Assembly: GCA_963712055.1 (NCBI GenBank)
Contig: CAVQGN010000003.1
Coordinates: 620,001-684,000 of the forward strand
Length of the DNA: 64,000 nucleotides
Direction of reading: 5' to 3'
Source: JAHBVL01 sp963712055
Lineage (GTDB): Bacteria; Chloroflexota; Chloroflexia; Thermomicrobiales; UBA6265
In this document: piece by piece, positions 1 through 7,512 of the stretch
How positions within the stretch are numbered: the first letter of the stretch is position 1
Layout of the letters: the number at the start of each line of letters is the position of its first letter
The notes under the pieces: model-generated
Seen by the model: the letters and a program-made list of their open reading frames with translations, nothing else
The model's database searches: none
What the model was told of the DNA's origin: nothing
Program-made: the position numbers and the translations under genes

Positions 1-333
1 ATCTGGGGACGGATCGACTATCCGACCAAAAACGCGGACACCGGTCAGGTGACCGCAACAGGGTTAGCGTCGGCCGGGGCGCGGGATATCTCTCGGGTCG
101 AGATCTCCCTTGATGATGGCGAATCCTGGGCGGATGCAGTCCTGGAACCGTCGCTCAACCCTCCGTTTACCTGGGTCCGCTGGGCATTCCCGTTCGACGG
201 CAAACCAGGGAAGTACACGATGCGGTTGCGCGCAACGGATGGCACCGGCGTGGTGATGGACGAAAAGGAGCGAAGTCCCCTCCCCGATGGCGCGACCGGT
301 TGGCCAAAGCGGAGCTTCGAAATCAAGGACTGA
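1..333 (+). CDS. Molybdopterin-dependent oxidoreductase (sulfite oxidase family), C-terminal part only
   Basis: The reading frame is open from the first base of the window, so the 5' end lies outside. The 110 visible residues match the Mo-co oxidoreductase dimerisation domain that ends sulfite oxidase-type enzymes: an immunoglobulin-like fold with the run VEISLDDGESW, a W-rich strand (FTWVRWAF) and RLRATDGTG. This part makes subunit contacts; the molybdenum-binding part is missing from view. The real gene enters from the left, so the first internal ATG at 49 is not its start. It ends convergent to mscL, 18 bp away. Substrate cannot be judged from this end. Confidence 0.85.
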   Translation: MWGRIDYPTKNADTGQVTATGLASAGARDISRVEISLDDGESWADAVLEPSLNPPFTWVRWAFPFDGKPGKYTMRLRATDGTGVVMDEKERSPLPDGATGWPKRSFEIKD

Positions 334-351
334 CGACGGGCACGGTGTTCC

Positions 352-789
352 CTACTTCCGGGCAAGATTCGGCGATTCGAGCGCTGAATCAACCGGTGGT
401 ACTGCCGCGCCACAGAATTTGCAGCGGGTTGCGGCCAACGGAATTTCAGAAAGGCACTCTGGGCATTCCCGTGAACTGGCGGCTTCTTCGGCGGTCATCG
501 ACTGCATCAATGCCGTCACTGGTTTGATGACCAGGAAGAAAATCACGGCGGCGATAATGAGAAAATTGATGACTGCAGTCAGGAAGCTCCCATAATTGAA
601 GGTCGCGTCGCTGATCGTGAATGTCAATCCGGAGAGATCAGGCTGTCCCACAATCAGGCCGATCAACGGGTTGATGAGATCCTCGACCATTGAATTGACC
701 AACGCGGTGAACGCCGCGCCAACGACCACGGCGGTCGCCAACTCGATCAGATTTCCCCGGAAAAGAAACTTCTTGAACTCTGTCAGCAC
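352..789 (-). CDS. mscL: Large-conductance mechanosensitive channel MscL with a C-terminal zinc ribbon
   Basis: The protein opens under membrane tension to release solutes during osmotic downshock. The 145 residues start with the MscL signature (KKFLFRGNLIELATAVVVG), followed by two transmembrane segments at roughly 15-45 and 70-95. After the second helix there is an added tail with CPEC (residues 109-112) and CKFC (123-126), a four-cysteine zinc ribbon, then about 20 polar residues. Many MscL proteins end in a short helical bundle instead. Related tails occur in some actinobacterial and Chloroflexota homologues from general family knowledge. The gene stands alone between convergent and co-oriented neighbours. 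Confidence 0.92.
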   Translation of the reverse strand: MLTEFKKFLFRGNLIELATAVVVGAAFTALVNSMVEDLINPLIGLIVGQPDLSGLTFTISDATFNYGSFLTAVINFLIIAAVIFFLVIKPVTALMQSMTAEEAASSRECPECLSEIPLAATRCKFCGAAVPPVDSALESPNLARK

Positions 790-864
790 GCTGCCTCCCT
801 GTGCCTGAATCCCCGACTGGTCACCCGATTCGGAATTGCTTTGGCGCCTATGGTAGCAAACTCC

Positions 865-1908
865 CTAGGCCGGAGTTGGTGTGCCCTCGATATCAGGGAC
901 GAGCGTGGAGTCATAGGCCGCTGCTACGTCGAGGTCAGCAGGTATGAGTTCTCGCGACGCCATCCAGGCCGCATAAGCGCTCCACCGTTCTTCGCTCTGA
1001 TAACCGAAGAAGGGCGCAACGGAGGTCCAAACTGGTGTCAGGAGTTCTATTCCTTGCCGCTCGACCTCTTCATCGATCTCTGGATAGGATGCAATGAGCG
1101 CTGCCAGAGCGGCATCCGGGTCCGCCATGCTCTCCAGGTATCCCCGCTGCAAGGCGGACAACATCGATCGCACCAGGTCTGTACGGTTGGCAACGGTCTC
1201 TTCGCTGGCAACAATCACCAGTTCGTAGTAACTGGGAACTCCCCATGCTTCGACGCGGAGAAAATCGACTGGATACCCTTCTTGTTCGGCTAAGAGGGTT
1301 TCGTGGGTCCAATAGGCGCCGAGCACAGCGTCAACCTGACCCGAGATGAGGGTTGACACCAGATTGAACCCGATATTAATCAGGTCGACATCCTCGATGC
1401 TTTGATCGACGCTTTCCAGCATGGTGTCAAGAAAAGCAGCCTGGCTGGGGATGCCGGGGTAGCCGATCGTTTTTCCAATGAGATCCGCCGGTGTCCGCAC
1501 CCCGGAAGCGGCCAGGGTCATCACACCGACCAGCGGGACCTGAACGAGCGCAGCGACCGAAACGACCGGTACGCCCTGGGCTCGGGCGAGCAAGACGTCG
1601 GTCTGGTAGGAAATTCCGAAGTCATCCCGACCAGCGCCGATCGTTTGCAGCACCGTGGTTGGATCGGAAGGCGTGTAGGCGTCGAGTTCAATACCAGCAT
1701 CGGCAAAATAACCGCGCTCCGAAGCGAGAAAAAGACCCGCGTGATTGGCATTGGGATACCAGTCGAGTGCGAGTGAAAGCGATTCAGTGCTTTGGGATGC
1801 CGCACGACCGGTTTTCGATAGCGCCAGTAGCGGAAGCGCTGCACCAGCGGCTTTGAGGATCTGCCGCCGATCGAAGTGCGACGCGGCGGCGGGGTTGATC
1901 GGAATCAT
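865..1908 (-). CDS. Thiamine-precursor (HMP-type) ABC transporter substrate-binding protein, ThiY/NMT1 family
   Basis: This 347-residue exported binding protein belongs to the NMT1/THI5-like family that captures pyrimidine precursors of thiamine. The N-terminus carries a twin-arginine type signal (DRRQILKAAGAALPLL) and the mature part opens with LALDWYPNANHAGLF, typical of ThiY. The open frame runs 45 codons further upstream, but those codons lie in the leader and riboswitch, so ATG 1908 is the sensible start; AGAAAG lies about 8 bases before it. The TPP riboswitch upstream supports the thiamine role. No permease or ATPase gene is next to it, so the rest of the transporter must be elsewhere. 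The ligand itself is inferred. Confidence 0.85.
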   Translation of the reverse strand: MIPINPAAASHFDRRQILKAAGAALPLLALSKTGRAASQSTESLSLALDWYPNANHAGLFLASERGYFADAGIELDAYTPSDPTTVLQTIGAGRDDFGISYQTDVLLARAQGVPVVSVAALVQVPLVGVMTLAASGVRTPADLIGKTIGYPGIPSQAAFLDTMLESVDQSIEDVDLINIGFNLVSTLISGQVDAVLGAYWTHETLLAEQEGYPVDFLRVEAWGVPSYYELVIVASEETVANRTDLVRSMLSALQRGYLESMADPDAALAALIASYPEIDEEVERQGIELLTPVWTSVAPFFGYQSEERWSAYAAWMASRELIPADLDVAAAYDSTLVPDIEGTPTPA

Positions 1909-1993
1909 TGGAGCAGTCTTTCTGGAACATCGGGAGCAGGAACGTGACGAGAAACTGAGGGGCCGGTGAAGACAACGCCCGTCGCGGAAATAG

Positions 1994-2085
1994 TCCGTTC
2001 CTGCGCGGGGATGATCCCGATCAGGTGCGACGGTCGATGACAAACCAGGGTCATCCTCTTAGCCCGGCTTGCCGGACTCCCGTTG
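1994..2085 (-). promoter_or_regulatory. TPP (thiamine pyrophosphate) riboswitch aptamer
   Basis: Read on the minus strand, the leader of the ThiY-like gene holds the hallmark blocks of the THI element in order: ACGGGAG, GGGCTAAGAGGATGACCC, a P2/P4 junction, then ACCTGATCGGGATCATCCCC and GCGCAGGAACG. The usual CTGAGA block is CTAAGA here. The 3' strand GCAGGAACG (plus-strand 1996-2004) is perfectly complementary to CGTTCCTGC about 50 bases downstream (plus-strand 1936-1944), which gives a plausible alternative pairing for the expression platform. I see no U-tract after it, so the switch may act on translation or through Rho. Confidence 0.88.
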
Positions 2086-2214
2086 GCAAACGATTCGATT
2101 GTCAGTTGGAGACTATGGCCGGGAGCAGTTCATGTCAAACTCTGGGCAACAATCCCGCGGCGGAGCGGCTGGATCGCGCTCCCCGACGAATCTCATCAGG
2201 AAAGGACCACGAAC

Positions 2215-3102
2215 GTGCCGTCGATTTCGATCATTGCCCCGCCGACTATGGAATCGCACCAGGACCCTGTCGCCCGCGAATCGGGGCACGCACTCGCTGG
2301 CAAAGCGTATCAGGAAAGCGGACTTTATGACAAGTTCGACATCGCCAGGATCGATGAACCTCGCTTGACTGAATCGACCAGAACGGGCGACCCCGTGCTG
2401 GATGTTGCTGAAGTGAACCGTGAGGTTGCTACTCTGGTGGCTGACGCGATTGCAGACGGGTCGTTCCCGGTGCTTGCCGGAGGCACCTGCAACCATCTTC
2501 CTGGCGTGATCGGCGGATTGCAGACCGCGTATGGGGCTGAGGCACGGATCGGCCTGCTCTGGCTCGATGCTCACGGCGATTTCAATACGCCCTCGACCAC
2601 CATGTCGGGCATGCTCGGCGGGATGCCGGTCGCAGTGGTGGCTGGTCTCTGTCATCCTCCGATACGGGAGGCTGCAGGGATACGCTCCCCACTTTCGACT
2701 GACCGGATCGTGATGGTCGATGTGCGCAACCTCGATCCTGAGGAAGAACGTTTGATTCGCTCGACTGACGTTGAGATCGTTGGTTTCGGCCCGAATGAAG
2801 ACGTGAGTGCGATCAGGGATGCGATCCAGCGTTTGGCGGAGCGGGTCGATCTGATCGATCTCCACATCGATGCTGACATTCTCGATGTGCAGTTCCAGCC
2901 GAACCACCCAACCGCGGAACCAAACGGCCCGGGGGTTGACGCAGTGGTTGCGGTGATCGATGCCGCGTTCGACACCGGCAAAGTTGTGTCATTTGCCGTT
3001 GTCTCAGTGAATACAGAAGGTCAAGAAGGTAAAATCTCGTTCGAGTCTGGAAGCGCAATGCTCGCAGCCGGACTCAACCACGCGGCAAATCGATCCAAAT
3101 AG
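2215..3102 (+). CDS. Arginase/agmatinase/formimidoylglutamase family (ureohydrolase) protein
   Basis: The 295-residue protein has the ureohydrolase fold. Metal-ligand motifs are WLDAHGDFNTP (DAHxD) and LIDLHIDADILD (DxD); the usual GGDHS block reads GGTCNHLPG. The start is set at GTG 2215, because AGGAAAGG lies 8 bases upstream and the protein then begins with the family-typical SISIIAPP; the longer frame to 2083 would run through a region without family similarity. The gene is divergent from the riboswitch-controlled ThiY-like gene. Family members hydrolyse guanidino or formimino groups, but the replaced first metal ligand means the substrate cannot be named. Confidence 0.82.
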   Translation: MPSISIIAPPTMESHQDPVARESGHALAGKAYQESGLYDKFDIARIDEPRLTESTRTGDPVLDVAEVNREVATLVADAIADGSFPVLAGGTCNHLPGVIGGLQTAYGAEARIGLLWLDAHGDFNTPSTTMSGMLGGMPVAVVAGLCHPPIREAAGIRSPLSTDRIVMVDVRNLDPEEERLIRSTDVEIVGFGPNEDVSAIRDAIQRLAERVDLIDLHIDADILDVQFQPNHPTAEPNGPGVDAVVAVIDAAFDTGKVVSFAVVSVNTEGQEGKISFESGSAMLAAGLNHAANRSK

Positions 3103-3140
3103 TCGACGGACTTGAGCGGAAAAACAGAGGGAATTGAACG

Positions 3141-3581
3141 ATGGCTGATGGACTTGATCAGGTTTTTGACACCCTCGTACGCGAATACGCAGTGCGAGAC
3201 GAGATTGTTGATGTCGATTTGACAGCGGGTTCGGCCGAAACCGGCGATGCCATCACTGCCGCAAAACAAGAGTTAGTTGCACAAGAAGTTGAGTATGCAA
3301 ACGCCCTGCGCGGACCGTTTCGTAAAGGGCTTTCGGCGGCATACGCTCTCGAACAAGCCGGCACCCATGAACTCTGGCTCAACGATCAGGTACAAGCTGA
3401 AAACGCCATGGCGGATGCATTGATTCGATATCTGGTCAGTTTCGGTTTTGCGAAATCCGGCTCAGAAGAAACAGCACGGTATCAATATCGTTACTCTTTT
3501 ACCGTAAACTGGGACAAACTCCGTGAGATGTCGGAAGCGAACGGTATCGATTTCGACCAGGCGATGGCGAAGGCATCGTGA
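3141..3581 (+). CDS. Conserved hypothetical protein, alpha-helical
   Basis: This 146-residue soluble protein is not one I recognise. It has no signal peptide or membrane segment and looks mostly helical, with an acidic N-terminal half and an aromatic patch RYQYRYSF near residue 115. GAGGGA lies about 7 bases before the ATG. It follows the arginase-family gene by 38 bp and precedes rnc by 12 bp in the same direction, so it is probably co-transcribed with the housekeeping block rnc-prs-dcd. No function is proposed. Confidence 0.75.
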   Translation: MADGLDQVFDTLVREYAVRDEIVDVDLTAGSAETGDAITAAKQELVAQEVEYANALRGPFRKGLSAAYALEQAGTHELWLNDQVQAENAMADALIRYLVSFGFAKSGSEETARYQYRYSFTVNWDKLREMSEANGIDFDQAMAKAS

Positions 3582-3593
3582 TCGGCTGGTGGG

Positions 3594-4427
3594 GTGCCTG
3601 ATCGCAACGACGCGCCCAGAAATCGGCGCAAACCGCAGGGACGCCGGGCCTCGCGGACGGCGGACGCGAGCCGGATGACAAAACCTGAGCAGTTGCTCGC
3701 TCAGGTCAAGATTTCAGCGAATAACGTCGAGCTCTTTCGAACAGCGCTGACTCATCGTTCGGCGGCCGGGCAGCCGTGGGCAGAAGCAGACTTCCCCTCC
3801 CCTGATTCAAATGAACGTCTCGAGTACCTCGGCGATGCGGTTCTTGGGACAATCGTGGCTGAGGATCTCTATCTCCGCTTTCCTGACGACGCGGAAGGAA
3901 ACTTGACTAGAACTCGATCAGCGGTGGTGCGGACAGAGCAGTTGGCCGCCTGGGCTGAGGATCTGAACCTGGGTGACTATCTCTATCTCGCTCCAGGTGA
4001 ACGAAATTCGAGTAGCGGGCGGGAACGGATCCTTGCCGGAGCGTTCGAAGCACTAATCGGGGCCATCTATCTCGATCTTGGCATTGACGCTGTCAAAACG
4101 TTTGTCGGTCACAGACTCGATCGGGATGTTGAGCGGATCGTCGTGCAGGCAACCGAAGCGAATCCCAAAGGTCGACTCCAGGAAATCACGCAGGAACTCT
4201 TTCAACGCGCACCCATCTACGAAACCGTCGAGATCGAAGGTCCACCACACGAACGCCATTTTACGGTCGAAGTTTGGTTCGGTTCCCGCCTTCTGGGCTC
4301 CGGTACTGGCGGGAGCAAGCGGGCGGCGGAGGAAGCCGCCGCCGCCACAGCCCTGGAGCTCATCGATACCGAAGGCGAATCGATTCTCGCCCCAGATACC
4401 ACAGCTGACGTTGGCATGGGACAATAG
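3594..4427 (+). CDS. rnc: Ribonuclease III
   Basis: RNase III cuts double-stranded RNA in rRNA maturation and mRNA turnover. The signature NERLEYLGDAVLG is at residues 73-85 counted from GTG 3594, the second catalytic region ERILAGAFEALIGAIYLD follows, and a double-stranded RNA binding domain ends the protein (PKGRLQEITQEL through GGSKRAAEEAAAA). Length (277) is slightly above the usual 220-250 because of a basic N-terminal extension. An alternative start is ATG 3675, which would remove 27 Arg-rich residues; neither start has a strong ribosome site. It is followed by prs after 47 bp. Confidence 0.95.
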   Translation: MPDRNDAPRNRRKPQGRRASRTADASRMTKPEQLLAQVKISANNVELFRTALTHRSAAGQPWAEADFPSPDSNERLEYLGDAVLGTIVAEDLYLRFPDDAEGNLTRTRSAVVRTEQLAAWAEDLNLGDYLYLAPGERNSSSGRERILAGAFEALIGAIYLDLGIDAVKTFVGHRLDRDVERIVVQATEANPKGRLQEITQELFQRAPIYETVEIEGPPHERHFTVEVWFGSRLLGSGTGGSKRAAEEAAAATALELIDTEGESILAPDTTADVGMGQ

Positions 4428-4474
4428 CAGTCGGAAACGATTGAGGGCAGATCCTGCCGACCGAGGAGGAGCAC

Positions 4475-5527
4475 GTGGCCAGGCTGTTTGACCAGCTGAC
4501 CATCTTTGGGGGGAACTCCAATCCACACCTGACGCAGGAGATTTGTGAGTACCTCGGTGTGCCAAGTGGGCGAGCCGAGGTTTTCAAGTTCAGCAATGAC
4601 AACACGTTTGTCCGGATCGGCGAAAGCGTGCGGGACAACGACGTGTTTGTGGTCCAGTCATTTGCCAATCCGATCAACGACTCGATCATGGAATTGCTGA
4701 TCATGATCGACACGCTCAAGCGGGCCTCAGCTGGCCGGATCACCGCTGTGATCCCCTACTTCGGGTATGGACGAACCGACAAGAAAGATCAGCCCCGGGT
4801 TCCGATCACCGCGCGCCTCGTAGCGAAGCTGATTGGAACGGCTGGAGCGGATCGGGTGCTCTCGATCGATCTGCACGCCGGTCAGATCCAGGGATTCTTT
4901 GACATTCCAGTCGACGAATTGACCGCCATGCCTCTGCAAGCGAAATATTTCCTCGGTAAGCATCTCAACAACCCTGTCGTCGTTTCACCCGATCTCGGCA
5001 ATACCAAGCGCGCCCGCAACTTCGCGGAGTTTCTCGACGCTCGTTTGGCCGTGATCGAGAAACGACGGATGGGAAATGCGGATCGCTCCGAAGTGCTCAA
5101 CCTGATCGGGTCAGTTGTTGATTCTGATGTGGTTATCATCGATGACGAGATCGATACCGCTGGTTCGATCACGCAAGCAGCGGCAGTCTGTCTGGAGAAT
5201 GGTGCATCGAAGGTCTACGCTACCTGTACCCATGCCGTTCTTTCCGGGCCTGCGCTCGAACGTCTCGAAGCTTCACCGATAGCGGAGGTGGTGATGACCA
5301 ACACGATAGCGCATCCGACCCAGGTGATGTTGACAAAGATGGTGGAGCTCTCGGTGGCGCCACTATTGGCAGAAACCATCGAAAGGATTCATGCAGGCGC
5401 GAGTGTGTCGGCGGCTTTCCGATCCCCGGATGCGCTCCCGGACAGTTTTCAGTCGCGTTTCCCGAACTTTGAGAGTATTGGTAGTCTTTCTGTCGCAGGC
5501 GTTCTTGACACCGACGACGATCACTAG
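4475..5527 (+). CDS. prs: Ribose-phosphate pyrophosphokinase
   Basis: The enzyme makes PRPP from ribose 5-phosphate and ATP for nucleotide, His and Trp synthesis. Visible motifs are PYFGYGRTDKK (94-104, ATP-binding flexible region), DLHAGQIQGFF (132-142, metal site) and the PRPP loop VVIIDDEIDTAGS (219-231). The start is GTG 4475, with GAGGAGG 6-8 bases upstream. The 350-residue length is longer than the usual ~315 because of a C-terminal tail of about 35 residues. It sits between rnc and dcd in one direction, consistent with a nucleotide-metabolism operon. Confidence 0.96.
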   Translation: MARLFDQLTIFGGNSNPHLTQEICEYLGVPSGRAEVFKFSNDNTFVRIGESVRDNDVFVVQSFANPINDSIMELLIMIDTLKRASAGRITAVIPYFGYGRTDKKDQPRVPITARLVAKLIGTAGADRVLSIDLHAGQIQGFFDIPVDELTAMPLQAKYFLGKHLNNPVVVSPDLGNTKRARNFAEFLDARLAVIEKRRMGNADRSEVLNLIGSVVDSDVVIIDDEIDTAGSITQAAAVCLENGASKVYATCTHAVLSGPALERLEASPIAEVVMTNTIAHPTQVMLTKMVELSVAPLLAETIERIHAGASVSAAFRSPDALPDSFQSRFPNFESIGSLSVAGVLDTDDDH

Positions 5528-5544
5528 GAACTGGGTTTACAAGA

Positions 5545-6129
5545 ATGGTGTTATCGGACCGAGATATCGTCAAAGCACTCGAAGAAGGGCGAATTGGGAT
5601 CGCTCCGTTTCCCGATCTGGCTGTTCAGCTGGGTTCAGTCTCGGTTGATTTCCGTCTCGGTCGGACGTTTATGATGTTCGAGCATTCCCGTCATAGTTTC
5701 ATCGATCCGCGGCATCCGCAGTCAATCGGTGACGCCATGCGCACGATCGAGGTCGAGGGCGACGATCCGTTTATCATGCAGCCGGGCGATTTCGCGCTGG
5801 CATCGACCATGGAAACACTCGAACTTCCTGATGATCTCCTTGGGCGTCTTGAAGGCCGGTCGAGCATTGCCCGGCTTGGAATCACTGTGCATTCGACGGC
5901 GGCGGTTTTCGAGCCGGGTTGGAACGGCACGGCAACGATGGAACTCAGCAACCTCGGCCGGATGGCCGTTGCTCTCTATCCGGGTATGAGAATTTGCGCG
6001 TTTTCGTTCGAAACACTGAGTTCTCCCGTCAAGACGCCATATCGGAATAAGCTGAACAACAAATACGCCGGACAGCAGACACCGCGCGCGAGTCTGCTGT
6101 CGGAGGAGATCAGAGCCGAAACGAGTTGA
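5545..6129 (+). CDS. dcd: dCTP deaminase
   Basis: The enzyme converts dCTP to dUTP, the first step towards dTTP. The 194 residues contain RSSIARLG (105-112) and PGWNGTATMELSN, with the catalytic glutamate likely at 133, then PGMRICAFSFE and the C-terminal YAGQQTPRAS that closes over the nucleotide. These match monofunctional Dcd in length and tail; whether it also hydrolyses dUTP, as in some actinobacterial and archaeal forms, cannot be settled from sequence alone. It follows prs by 17 bp. A parS site lies 6 bp past its stop. Confidence 0.95.
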   Translation: MVLSDRDIVKALEEGRIGIAPFPDLAVQLGSVSVDFRLGRTFMMFEHSRHSFIDPRHPQSIGDAMRTIEVEGDDPFIMQPGDFALASTMETLELPDDLLGRLEGRSSIARLGITVHSTAAVFEPGWNGTATMELSNLGRMAVALYPGMRICAFSFETLSSPVKTPYRNKLNNKYAGQQTPRASLLSEEIRAETS

Positions 6130-6135
6130 GCGGAG

Positions 6136-6151
6136 TGTTTCACGTGAAACA
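6136..6151. promoter_or_regulatory. parS: parS centromere-like site 1 (ParB binding)
   Basis: The 16-mer TGTTTCACGTGAAACA is a perfect palindrome and an exact match to the conserved chromosomal parS consensus. It lies between the stop of dcd and the next gene. ParB loads here to organise and segregate the origin region. A second identical copy is 516 bp away. parA and parB are not in the window. Confidence 0.95.
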
Positions 6152-6197
6152 TACGAGCGTGATCGAATGAGCTGGTCAAACAAGACCAGGAAGCGGA

Positions 6198-6593
6198 GTG
6201 AAGGTCGTGGCAGTAGCAGAGTTGGAAGCAATCAGAGACCGGGTGCTGCCGATGTTCGAATTGGTTGCCGAGGAATATGGACCCAGAACACCAGCTGGTT
6301 ATCCTGAGATCCTGGACGACCCGGAACGAGGCGTCATTGGACTCCTCCTGGATCCATCCTTTTCGATCCACTTCGTTTCAGATGGCACCGGACTGTTTGT
6401 CGACATGATGACCCGCTCATCCCGCAACGATGCTCGCTCGAGCGCGAGTCGCGAAAAATACGCGGGGATGCCGTTCAATGATCACCGCGCGCTGAATCCG
6501 TCGGTCACCGACCAGGAACTGCGCAACTTGATCGCAGAACTGCTTTCCCGCTGGAACACGCAACCATCCATCATCCATATGACGGATACCTAG
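6198..6593 (+). CDS. Conserved hypothetical protein between two parS sites
   Basis: This soluble 131-residue protein is not recognised. The middle reads like an alpha/beta domain (GVIGLLLDPSFSIHFVSDG) followed by a charged, Arg-rich stretch and a helical C-terminus. The start is taken as GTG 6198, with AGGAAGCGGA just upstream; a second GTG at 6207 is possible. It is flanked on both sides by parS palindromes and ends in front of a strong hairpin. No role in segregation is implied by its sequence; the position is the only link. Confidence 0.7.
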   Translation: MKVVAVAELEAIRDRVLPMFELVAEEYGPRTPAGYPEILDDPERGVIGLLLDPSFSIHFVSDGTGLFVDMMTRSSRNDARSSASREKYAGMPFNDHRALNPSVTDQELRNLIAELLSRWNTQPSIIHMTDT

Positions 6594-6620
6594 GTCGCCA
6601 CCCCAACAAATTTGGATGAC

Positions 6621-6650
6621 AAACGCGCCGGGCAATTGCCCGGCGCGTTT
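6621..6650. terminator. Perfect 30-bp palindrome, probable bidirectional terminator
   Basis: The two 15-base arms AAACGCGCCGGGCAA and TTGCCCGGCGCGTTT are exact reverse complements, with A and T ends outside the GC-rich core, so the RNA hairpin is followed by U residues in either direction. It lies between the convergent genes at 6198-6593 and ndk, and ends only 1 base before the second parS. Confidence 0.85.
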
Positions 6651-6651
6651 G

Positions 6652-6667
6652 TGTTTCACGTGAAACA
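6652..6667. promoter_or_regulatory. parS: parS centromere-like site 2 (ParB binding)
   Basis: This is a second exact copy of TGTTTCACGTGAAACA, directly after the terminator palindrome and 3 bases before the 3' end of ndk. With site 1 it forms a close pair. Multiple parS sites near the origin are usual; a spacing of about 0.5 kb allows ParB loading at both. Confidence 0.95.
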
Positions 6668-6670
6668 GTG

Positions 6671-7132
6671 CTAGCTGTCGAGAATCCACGGATCGACGGT
6701 GCGATCATAAGTAGGGAGGGGCGTCTCGCCGAAAAACAACGCGACTTCTCGTTCCGCACTTTCCGCTTTGTCGGACGCGTGGATCAGATTTCGGCCTACG
6801 GTTAAACCATAATCACCGCGTATCGTTCCTGGCGCAGCTTCAACCGGGCGGGTAGCGCCGACCGTCGAACGCGTGATGGCAATAGCATCCGGTCCTTCGA
6901 GAACCATCGTCACTGATGGTCCCGACGTGATATAGGAGACTAATGACTCGTAAAAGCCTTTGCCTTCATGTTCAGCATAGTGGCGCTGGGCCAGTTCGCG
7001 GTCGATATGCTGCAACTGCATGCCGACAATCTTCAAACCGCGGCGTTCCAGACGGGAGATCACCTCGCCGGTCAATCCGCGCTGAACAGCATCCGGTTTG
7101 ATAATGACGAGTGTTCGCTCTGCGTGGCTCAC
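6671..7132 (-). CDS. ndk: Nucleoside diphosphate kinase
   Basis: Ndk transfers phosphate from ATP to nucleoside diphosphates through a phosphohistidine. From the chosen start the protein has 153 residues, opens ERTLVIIKPDAVQRGL and carries the active-site histidine at residue 118 within NLIHASD, exactly the family position. The start is GTG 7132, because GGAGG stands 6 bases upstream; the frame extends 10 codons further without a better start. It is convergent with the hypothetical gene before it and shares the bidirectional terminator. Confidence 0.97.
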   Translation of the reverse strand: MSHAERTLVIIKPDAVQRGLTGEVISRLERRGLKIVGMQLQHIDRELAQRHYAEHEGKGFYESLVSYITSGPSVTMVLEGPDAIAITRSTVGATRPVEAAPGTIRGDYGLTVGRNLIHASDKAESAEREVALFFGETPLPTYDRTVDPWILDS

Positions 7133-7217
7133 GATAATCCTCCGATGGCGATCGAATCCCAAGCCTGTCAGCTGATGACAGCGACTGGCCAGCCTAGCAC
7201 AAGTGCTTTCATCGCCG

Positions 7218-7394
7218 CTATTCGGCTGGTGGAGATTCGTCGGGATCGACTACCGACGAGACTGGTTTGACTGGTTTTCGATTCTTTCGGGAGCGGAGAC
7301 TGGCTTGCTTGAGTGACCAAAGCGTAACGATAACGGCGATCGCGAGAGGGACGAGGATCACCAGAGCAAGGAGAAGATATTCAGTCGCGGACAT
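7218..7394 (-). CDS. Small single-pass membrane protein (58 aa)
   Basis: This short frame translates as a protein with one N-terminal transmembrane helix (about residues 6-26, LLLALVILVPLAIAVIVTLW), followed by a strongly basic stretch (SLRSRKNRKPVKP) and an acidic, Pro-rich end. Hydrophobic helix, then positive cytoplasmic side, then tail is a realistic topology. GAAAGTGAAG precedes the ATG. It stands upstream of ndk in the same direction, 85 bp away. I do not recognise it; small membrane proteins of this form are common and usually uncharacterised. Confidence 0.6.
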   Translation of the reverse strand: MSATEYLLLALVILVPLAIAVIVTLWSLKQASLRSRKNRKPVKPVSSVVDPDESPPAE

Positions 7395-7512
7395 ACTTCA
7401 CTTTCAACGATGCAGGCGGGCGGCCAACCGCAAGCAGTTTACCGGGTAGCCGCTTGTCAGGTCGGTTGCTGGGTGGCACTATGACAAGCGAGAACCAGAT
7501 AGGGGCACCACC

